From the NCBI GenBank assembly GCA_021397835.1, contig JAJFZO010000263.1, positions 682,501 through 746,500 on the forward strand: a stretch of DNA of 64,000 nucleotides, in the 5' to 3' direction. The position numbers and the translations under genes were made by a program. Numbering within the stretch: the first letter of the stretch is position 1; each line of letters begins with the position of its first letter. Under the pieces are notes generated by a model that made no database searches, had not been told where the DNA came from, and was given only the letters and a program-made list of their open reading frames with translations. The stretch comes from Moringa oleifera. Lineage: Eukaryota > Streptophyta > Magnoliopsida > Brassicales > Moringaceae. Of this stretch, positions 56,411 to 64,000 are shown in pieces.

Positions 56411-57573
56411 TGTCCCACCGTCAGTTACGGGATTAGCGCAACTCTAGTGTGATGGCGCTAGATGCGTCCACCTAACCAGCCCAACTTTTTAAGCCCGAGC
56501 CAAAAGAAGAATAAGAGCCAACAACGCAAAAGCAAATTAAGAATACAATATTATGATAACTCTTTCTCAACCTTTATTGATAATAAAGGAACTCTTTACA
56601 AAAGAAGGGTCTCTCTCTAAGAGCACCCAAAGCCTCTAACTACCCACACACTTGAGTTTGTATTACTCGATGTGTTTACAACTGAACTCAAGCCCCCTTT
56701 TTAAACTAGTTGAGGAGTGTCTTACTCAAACACACCCAATCTTGATCACGAATCTTTATCTCATTGAGGCTTATCTTGAAAGTTTGGATAACATCCTTCT
56801 CCCCCAAAGACTCTCTATGAGTTAAGGATCTTCAAATAGCATCCTTCTCCCACAAGGACTCTCCATGGGTCAAGGATATTTGGATAGCACCATCTTCTCG
56901 TAAGGACTCTCCATTTGGATAGCATCCTTCTCTACAAGGACTCTCCATGAGTCAAGGATATTTGGATAGCATCCTTCTCCTGCAATGACTTTCCTTGAGT
57001 CAAGGATCTTATCTCCTTTGAAGTCTTCTCCAAGCCTTCTTATCCGCTTTCAATCGGTTTGGATATGCTTGAGGAGGTGGTTCCCGTTCAGGACTCTTCT
57101 CGAGCCTTATTTCCCTTGGCTTTTAGGATAGACATCTCTTTCTTATCCTTCTATCACCTTGGTCCTCCTCTAGCCAATAGCCATATCCTTTCTTTATGGA
57201 ATATCTTCGCTTGCTGGACTTTCTATCCATGCCAAGTTGGGTTCCCAAAATCTGCCCTGTGTTCCTGTCACTAGACATATTCGCACCACTATGTGTCGGT
57301 GCTTGCTTGAGGCATCTCCGCCGCTTTCCCTTTCAATGGGCTTGTGGGTCTGTTTGTGTGCTTTATCCCTCATTCCACAACGTTCCCAGCTCATCAGCGT
57401 ATCTCGCCACTATGAGTATGAAACTCGATTTCTCACCAAGTCTCCCGCATTCGTTCCCATATCTAACTCATGCATTTTTGCCTTGCTAGCGTGGTCCTCC
57501 ACACTTATAGGTCCGAGCATGGAGCAAGACTCACCATGCCGATGCCTTGGAACTCAGATTCAAGGGTCTGATA
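56411..57573 (-). mobile_element. Solo LTR in 18S (U5)
   Basis: A single LTR of 1,163 bp, starting TGTCCC and ending TGATA, with GTAGG on both sides (56406-56410, 57574-57578). It arises when the two LTRs of a full element recombine and the interior is lost. It carries about four imperfect 48-bp repeats (56785-57005), one of them shortened. Its TATA box is altered (TTTAAAAAGG). Confidence 0.94.
56785..57005 (-). repeat. 48-bp tandem repeats in the solo LTR
   Basis: Four to five imperfect units of the GGATAGCATCCTTCTCC / GGACTCTCCATGAGTCAA type. A central unit is shortened around 56880-56930. It is the longest version of this block in the window. Confidence 0.78.
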
Positions 57574-57919
57574 GTAGGCAACTATCCTACCATCGAAAGT
57601 TGATAGGGCAAAAATTTGAATGATGCATCGCCAACACGATGGCCTTGCGATCCGTCGAGTTATCATGAATCATCAGAGCAACAAGGGAAGCCTGCATCGA
57701 CCTTTTATCTAATAAATGCATCCCTTCTAGAAGTCGGGGTTTGTTGCACGTATTAGCTCTAGAATTACTATGGGTATCCGAGTAGTAGGTACCATCAAAC
57801 AAACTATAATTGATTTAATGAGCCATTCACAGTTTCACAGTCTGAATTAGTTCATACTTACACATGCATGGCTTAATCTTTGAAACAAGCATATGACTAT
57901 TGGTAAGATCAACCAGGTA
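57574..57919 (-). rRNA. 18S rRNA pseudogene, 5' segment (U5)
   Basis: 346 bp from the right GTAGG to the 18S 5' end at 57919 (GATCAACCAGGTA). The same length as the equivalent piece in U1 and U6. Confidence 0.93.
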
Positions 57920-58445
57920 GCATCCTTCGAGACATCGTACCAACTAGGATTGAAGTGTGCTGCAAGGCTCGCTGAGGCCAAAGCTGTCGCGGTCATCGTT
58001 CAAAATCGATGGGACATGGGACAAATGCTTTCGCTTGGACACACAGAGGCCGAGACCACTCCTGTCGCAACAGTTTTCGCATTCGAGGGGATGACCAAGC
58101 GCCTGTGTGCCAAAGCAGCCACATTTCGAAGTAAGTCGTGTTTGGAGCATGAGGCTTGGCTTAGGTTTCCACCCATGCCCGCAAGGGACATGGTGCAAAT
58201 ACAACTGACTCGAATCACCAAATTTTGTTTGTGAAGGCATGCAACATAGGATCCCAATGTCACCCACGAAAAGCCAACATATGGCTCGGGGTCGAGCTTG
58301 AAGCGACGTGCTAGCCGATAGTTCGTTGCGGGAGCATGGAGCTTGCCAACGCGCAGGACTAGATCGCCACTCACACGTCGCACATACAAATGGCAGCAAC
58401 AGCACCAAACGAGCTACAATTCGACAAGCAAAAGGCCCATCGATC
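57920..58445 (-). other. 5' ETS, truncated (U5)
   Basis: Collinear with 8093-8620 and then cut at AAGGCCCATCGATC, where ITS1 sequence of U6 begins. The promoter region and the whole IGS of this unit are missing. Confidence 0.8.
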
Positions 58446-58513
58446 TGCTCGAGAGCCCTCTACCCCGCCGGTGTGTTCACAACGTGTTCGCGGGTCATTT
58501 TGCTGAGCGAGTT
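58446..58513 (-). other. ITS1 fragment (U6)
   Basis: 68 bp of the 18S-proximal end of ITS1 (CTCGAGAGCCCTC through GAGCGAGTT), joined at AGTT to the middle of 18S. The 18S 3' end is lost at this second junction. Confidence 0.82.
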
Positions 58514-58761
58514 AACAGGCTGAGGTCTCGTTCATTAATGGAATTAACCAGAAAAATCACTCAACCAACTAAGAGCGGTCATGGACCACCACCTATACAA
58601 TCAAGAAAGAGCTCTCAGTCTGTTAATCCTTACTATGTCTGGACCTGATAAGTTTCCCCGTGTTGAGTCAAATTAAGCCGCAGGCTCCACTCTTGGTGGT
58701 GCCCTTCCATCAGTTCCTTTAAGTTTTAGCCTTACGACCATACTCCCCCTGAAACCAAAGG

Positions 58762-58800
<39 letters not shown>

Positions 58801-58882
58801 CAACATCCGTTGATCTCTGGTCAACATCATTTATGGTTGAGACTAGGACAGTATCTGATCATCTTCAAGCCCCCAACTTTCA

Positions 58883-58922
<40 letters not shown>

Positions 58923-59038
58923 ATTGTTTGTCTTTCATAAATCCAAGAATTTCACCTTTGACTATGAAATACGAATGCTCCCGACTATCCCTATTAATCA
59001 TTACTCCGATCTCGAACGCCAATAGAATAGGATCAAAC
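58514..59038 (-). rRNA. 18S rRNA pseudogene, middle fragment (U6)
   Basis: About 525 bp from the central 18S (starting AACAGGCTGAGGTCTCG). It ends at GGATCAAA and continues as retrotransposon RNase H sequence. ATCAAA occurs in both parents of this junction. Confidence 0.92.
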
Positions 59039-60376
59039 TCCGCCGTAAACTCTTGCCATCTTTCTTATTTCGAAGATAGCTTTTTTTGTGAGCGACAATA
59101 GGTATTAGCGACATTGTCAATAATTACCTTAAATTTTGTCCCAAGCAAGTAATGCCGCCATGTCTTTAGGCAATGGACAACAACCGTCATCTCCTTTTCA
59201 TGGGTCGAATAACGCTGCTCTGCATCCTTGAGTTTTTGACTCTCCAATGCCACAGGATGGCCATTCTGCACTAACACACCCCTGATTGTTCGATCAGAAG
59301 CGTCTGTGACTACCTCGAATGGCTCTTAAAAGTTCAGTAGGGACAGTACTGGTTGCGAGGCTACTACCTGTTTTAATCCCTCGAAAGCCTTGTTGCATTC
59401 ATCGGTCCACACCCACAGGCTATCTTTCTTTAGCAAGTCCGTCAAAGGGTTGTCTTGCTCGAATATCCTTTGATGAACCGTCTGTAATAGTTTGCGAGCC
59501 CAAGGAATGATCACAATTCAGCAACTTTTTGAGGGACTAACCACTCCATGATGGCCTTCATTTTCCTTTCATCCATCTGTATCTGTCCGTTCCCGACCTA
59601 ATGTCCCAAGAATGGCACTTCTTACTTGCAAAACTCACATTTTTCCTTCTTGATGTACAGCCGGTGCTCTCGTAGCCGCATCCATACTTATCGCAAATGG
59701 TTTGCATGGTCGTCTGGGGTCTCGCTATAGACCATAATGTCATCTAAGTAGACTACCATAAATTTGTCCAAAAACTCAAACAATACGTCATTCATAAGAT
59801 TGCTAAAGGTAGCAGGGGCATTACTTAGCCTGAAGGGCATCACCATGAACTCATAAGAGTCGTACCTTATGACGCATGCGGTTTTTGCTTCATCCCACTC
59901 AGTTATTTGACTTGCTAGTATCCCAACCGCAAGTCTAGCTTTGTAAAGTACTTGGCCCTTGATAATCGATCAAATAAGTCAGCAACGTTTGGCACCGGAT
60001 ATTTGTTCTTTACCGTTACCTTGTTTAATGCTCGATAACCAATGCACATTCTCAGCGAGCCATTTTTTTTTCACTGGAATAGCACAGGTGTTCCATAAGG
60101 GGCCTTCGACAGCTGAATGAAACCCGCTTCCAATCGCTCATCTAGTTGCTTCCGTAGTTTGGCTAGTTCCGACGGGGGCATTCGATATGGTGCTTGAGCA
60201 AGGGGTCTAGCACCTAGAAGTAACTCGATTATATGATCAAGATTCATCCTCGGACGCAATGTCTTGGGGAGCTCTTGTGGCATCATGTCCTTGAATTCCC
60301 TCAACACTTCAGCGATCTTGTCGGGCACCTCTATAACCTAATATGGTTTTGCCTCAAATAGTGCTGCCACCATCGT
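59039..60376 (-). pseudogene. Retrotransposon RT and RNase H pseudogene (U6)
   Basis: Reading leftward: an RT start at 60071-60328 (LLLGARPLAQAPYRMPPSEL, LEAGFIQLSKAPYG), the RT core with the YLDD codons at 59739-59750, RT thumb text at 59326-59514 ([12 protein letters not shown]) and RNase H text at 59065-59277 (VQNGHPVALESQKLKDAEQR, YSTHEKEM). Several stops and shifts separate these blocks. Near 60370 a small deletion separates it from the protease frame. Confidence 0.85.
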
Positions 60377-60383
60377 CACTTCT

Positions 60384-61895
60384 TCACAGTCTTGACATAA
60401 GTTGCTTTGCAAATTGCAACCCAATCAGTTTCTTGTCTATCGAAAACTCTCTTATTGTTTCGGTTCTAATTAGGCTCGGAGCTCGCTCATCAGCCATGAA
60501 TAGTCCACCTAAGTGGGGCATCACCGATGCCTTGGTTTGTATGAAGAATTCTAGACCCAAGATAACATCAAAGTCATCTAACTGAGTTATCATGAAGTTA
60601 GATGTACCTTTCCATTTGCCTATTTCGAGGGTCTTAGTGGCAGCTCCGCATACTGCCTTCACCTCAGCATTCACTGCTTTGAACTTGACCGAGGCTGGAG
60701 AAAGCTTAAGCCCGAGCTTTCCCACTTCTTTTTTCGCGATGAAATTGTTGGTAGCTCCAGTATCCAACATTGCCATTGCATCCTTCCTGTTTACCTTCAC
60801 TGGGACATAGACCAACCTTTTCTGCAAGTTCTTGGGTGTGATCGCATTCAGCAACTGGATTGGATTCACCCGAGTTGTGACATTCCCTTCTTTTTCCTCG
60901 AAGGAATCCTCTATTGCCATAGGCACCACTAACTTATCCTTGCGAGGACAATCGCATACTCCATGTAGCCCGTTGCATAAGAAGCAACCCCCTTGGTCCA
61001 CATTCTTTCCCTTTCCTTTCAAAAGGGATGAGCCCTCAGGCTTGTTGGAGTTAGCATTCTTCTTTTTCTTACCCTCACCATTGGGCTTTTTCATCTCTTT
61101 TCCAGCCTTCCTTCGTTTCTCATTTTTCTTTTTGGGAGTACCACCCGCGTACTTGAAATCCACCAAGCTATCCACCACAAAAAATGCTGAGGGCAAGTCT
61201 TTGACACCTTGCTGCCTTAGTTCTGCTTTAGCCCACGGTTGTAAGCCTGATAGGAAGTTAAACAGCCTATCCTCCTCTAACATGTTCTTGATGTCCAGCA
61301 TTAGTGAATTGAATTCCTTGACGACGTCACGCACTGAACCTATCTGCTTCAGGCGTTTCAGTTGCTCCTTAGCCATGAACGAGGTGTTGCATGGCAGCAA
61401 TTGCTCCTTCAATTCCCTTTTGAGTGCCTCCCATGAATCAATGCTAGGCCTTCCCATGATAGCGTCATCCTACATACGGGTGCACCACCACAACTTAGCA
61501 TCACAAGATAAGTACATGGATGTGATCATTACCTGGTCATTTTCGGGCACTCTAACAGCTTTAAAGTACTGCTCTGTATCCCACAAAAAGTTCTCCATCT
61601 CTTTGGCGTTCCTCTCTCCAGAGAACGGCTTTGGTTCTCATACCTTCAGCTTAGCCATAGTAGAGTCTGCCCTTACCGTATGGGTATGGGAAGCCATTTT
61701 TAGCAACTCGATCTCGGTCTCAAGGCTCCTCATGGTTTCCTTGAGGTTTCCGATGTCCTTTTCTATCGAGGATTGCTGCTGGGCGATTGTCTCCATCAAC
61801 TCAACTAGCGTGCATGTTGATCCCTCTGTCAGTGCGCCAACGATCTCTTCCAACCGAACGACACGCTCGCGCATTGACTCACTCCCTCCTGGCAT
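60384..61895 (-). pseudogene. Retrotransposon gag-protease pseudogene (U6)
   Basis: Gag starts at 61895 (MPGGSESMRERVVRLEEIVG) with a helical N-terminus and stops after MAKLKV near 61638, where CC-to-TG changed a proline codon. A second stop near 61470 (ATG CAG to ATG TAG) precedes a 357-codon open stretch (60384-61457). That stretch holds the capsid core, a lysine-rich linker (about residues 109-152), the zinc knuckle CX2CX3HX4C at 60948-60986 and the protease with DTGA at 60753-60764. It is the best-preserved gag-protease part here, yet still broken. Confidence 0.88.
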
Positions 61896-61953
61896 AGGGC
61901 CTTGGCAGCAATAAGATCAACCACGAGTTTGAGAGAAAGTGCTGATCGAAACT

Positions 61954-61970
61954 GTGCCCTGATACCAAAC
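61954..61970 (-). other. Primer binding site of the U6 element
   Basis: The minus strand reads TTTGGTATCAGGGCACA after the LTR, one base from the U2 initiator methionine tRNA match. Confidence 0.78.
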
Positions 61971-62992
61971 TGTCACACCGTCGATTGTGGGATCAGCGCA
62001 ACTCTAGTGTGATGGTGCTTGATGCGTCCACCTAACCAGTCCAACTTTCTAAGCCTGTGCCAAAAGAAGAATAAGAGCCAACAATGCAAAATGCAAAGTA
62101 AGAAGACGGTATTACGAGAACTCTTTCTCAACCTTTATTGAAAATAAAGGAACTCTTTACAAAAGAAGGGTCTCTCTCTAAGAGCACCCAAAGCCTCCAG
62201 CTACCCACACACTTGAGTTTGTATTACTCGATGTGTTTACAATTGAACCCAAGCCCCCTTTTTATACTAGATAAGGAGTGTCATACTCAAACACTCTCTC
62301 TTAGTTATCCCACGTTTTTCGGATAGGCCACCCAATCTTGATCACGAATCTTTATCTCATTGAGGCATATCTTCAAAGTTTGGATAGCATCCTTCTCCCA
62401 CAAGGACTCTCCTTTAGTCAAGGATCTCATCTCCTTTGAAGTCTTCTCTAAGCCTTCTTATCTGCTTTCAACCGGTTTGGATAGGCTTGAGGAGGTAGTT
62501 TTCGTTTAGGACTCTTTTCGAGCCTTATCTCCCTTGGCTTACGGGATAGACATCTCTTTCTTATCCTTCTATCACCTTGATCCTCCTCTAGCCAATAGCC
62601 ATATCCTTTACTTTGTGGAATATCTTCGTTTGCTGGACTTTCCATCCATGCCAAGCTAGGTTCCTGGATTCTGCCCTGTGTTCCCATCACTAGACATATT
62701 CGCACCACCATGTGTTGGTGCTTGCTTGAGGCATCTTTGCCGCTTTCCCCTTAAGAGGGCTTATGGGTCTATTTGTGTCCTTCATCCCTTGCTCCATAAC
62801 GTTCCCAACTCACCAGCGAATCTCGCCATTATAAGTATGAAAGTCAATTTCTCACCAAGTCTCCCGCATTCATTTCCATATCTAACTCATGCGTTTTTGC
62901 CTTGCTAGCGTGGTCCTCCACACTTGTAGGTCCGAGCATGGAGCAAGAGTCACCATGCCTACGCCTTGGTACTCAAATTCAAGGGCCTGACA
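61971..62992 (-). repeat. 5' LTR of U6 element
   Basis: 1,022 bp with TGTCA and TGACA ends. TATA box TATAAAAAGG at 62257-62266 (minus strand) and one 48-bp repeat. It is close in structure to the U2 LTR. Confidence 0.93.
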
Positions 62993-63338
62993 GTAGGCAA
63001 CTATCCTACCATTGAAAGTTGATAGGGCAAAAATTTGAATGATGCATTGCCGGCACGATGGCCTTGCGATCCGTCGAGTTATCATGAATCATCAGAGCAA
63101 CGGGCGAAGCGCGTATCAACCTTTTATCTAATAAATGCATCCCTTCTAGAAGTTGGGGTTAGTTGCACGTATTAGCTCTAGAATTACTATGGGTATCCGA
63201 GTAGTAGGTACCATCAAACAAACTATAATTGATTTAATGAGCCATTCGCAGTTTCACAGTCTGAATTAGTTCATACTTACACATGCATGGCTTAATCTTT
63301 GAGACAAGCATATGACTACTGGCAAGATCAACCAGGTA
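62993..63338 (-). rRNA. 18S rRNA pseudogene, 5' segment (U6)
   Basis: 346 bp from GTAGG to the 18S 5' end at 63338 (GATCAACCAGGTA). Same boundaries as in U1 and U5. Confidence 0.93.
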
Positions 63339-64000
63339 ACATCCTTCGAGACACTGCGCCAACTATGTTTGAAGCGTGTTGCAAGGCTCATTGAGGCCAA
63401 AGTTGTTGCGGTCATCGTTCAAAATCGATGGGATGTGGGACAAATGCTTTCGCTTGGACAGGCAGAGGCTGAGGCCACTCTTGTCGTAACACTTTTTGCA
63501 CCTGAGGAGACGATGGAGCACCCATGTGCCAAAGCAGCCGCATGGCGAAGCAAGTCGCACTTGGAGCATGAGGCCCGACTTAGGTTTCCACCCATGCCCG
63601 CAAGGGACATGGTGCAAAGACAACCGACTTGAATCATCGAATTTCGTTTGTGAAGGCATGCAACATAAGGTCTCGATGTAACCCATGAAAAGCCAACGTA
63701 TGGCTCGAGGTCGAGCTTGAAGCAAGGTGCTGGTCCACAGTTCGTTGCGGGAGTATGGAGCCTACCAACGCGTATGACTAGATCACCACTCACACACCAC
63801 ATGCATAAAAGGGCAGCAACAGCACCAAACGAGCTTCAAGCCAACGAATGAAAGGCCCATCAATCATGCAGGTCGTCGAGTGCCGCCGCACCCAAGCCAT
63901 TAAGTGCGAAATTGTTTCCATAGAGAGGGACAATTCTTCGATTGTAAGGGACTATCAATGAGACCTTGCCAGTAGGGGTGTCACGCGGTGCCCAGGCAGG
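63339..64000 (-). other. 5' ETS, cut by the window end (U6)
   Basis: Collinear with the leader of U1, U3 and U4. No gene seen. The candidate Pol I start of this unit would lie beyond the window. Confidence 0.75.

Larger units (their letters stand above)
59033..62992 (-). mobile_element. Ty3/gypsy LTR retrotransposon in 18S (U6 copy, 3' end missing)
   Basis: The 5' LTR (61971-62992), primer site, gag, protease, reverse transcriptase and RNase H. The left end is truncated within RNase H at the 18S junction; the right end abuts GTAGG (62993-62997). It parallels U2, but the breakpoint is about 0.7 kb nearer to the 5' LTR, so the two truncations are independent events. Confidence 0.93.

Noticed and set aside
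50925..57919. Functional rDNA unit
   Set aside because: 25S and 5.8S are full length, but 18S holds a solo LTR, the sarcin-ricin and 530-loop regions are mutated, and the promoter region is missing.
1..64000. tRNA or 5S rRNA genes
   Set aside because: I saw no tRNA cloverleaf-type sequence or 5S core; the tRNA-like text next to the LTRs is only the primer binding site.

Overview
The window is nuclear DNA of a flowering plant. It is a degenerate tandem array of 45S ribosomal DNA, transcribed leftward (minus strand). Reading left to right, each unit shows reverse-complemented 25S, ITS2, 5.8S, ITS1, 18S and 5' ETS, then a non-repetitive intergenic segment and a long array of GC-rich intergenic (IGS) subrepeats. 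The angiosperm ITS1 core motif (GCGCCAAGGAA class) and 160-nt 5.8S copies support a plant; I cannot place it to family. No bacterial-type gene, tRNA, 5S gene or cellular protein gene was recognised.

Six units (U1-U6) are visible, none intact. U1: 25S 5' part, spacers, 5.8S and 18S (1-8092), leader and IGS to 12028. U2: 25S lacking its 3' end, spacers, a broken 18S (12029-19996), then subrepeats to 23348. U3: the most complete (25S, 5.8S, and 18S lacking its 3' end, 23605-29178), with about 9.5 kb of subrepeats to 40448. U4: half a 25S fused to a transposon and to an 18S 5' end (40728-44395), IGS to 50654. U5: near full-length 25S, 5.8S and 18S (50925-57919). U6: scrambled fragments (58446-64000).

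The other component is one Ty3/gypsy-type LTR retrotransposon, also in minus orientation, carrying gag with a zinc knuckle, protease, reverse transcriptase, RNase H, integrase and a C-terminal chromodomain-like segment. It sits at the same 18S position (about nucleotide 346 of the gene) in U1, U2, U5 and U6, next to the 5-bp target duplication GTAGG. U3 holds the uninterrupted site and U5 only a solo LTR. The simplest reading is one integration into an 18S gene, followed by spread with the rDNA unit and decay. All its genes are broken.

Universal rRNA motifs are damaged, largely by C-to-T/G-to-A changes, including two different hits at one CpG of the sarcin-ricin loop. The locus is therefore probably a silenced, methylated rDNA graveyard. 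Points of interest are the shared 18S insertion, an LTR that swallowed a piece of IGS, a 908-bp higher-order repeat built of about five 181-bp monomers, a conserved 12-bp palindrome in the subrepeats, a candidate Pol I start motif about 1.2 kb upstream of 18S, and junctions with short shared sequence that join rDNA, IGS and transposon.
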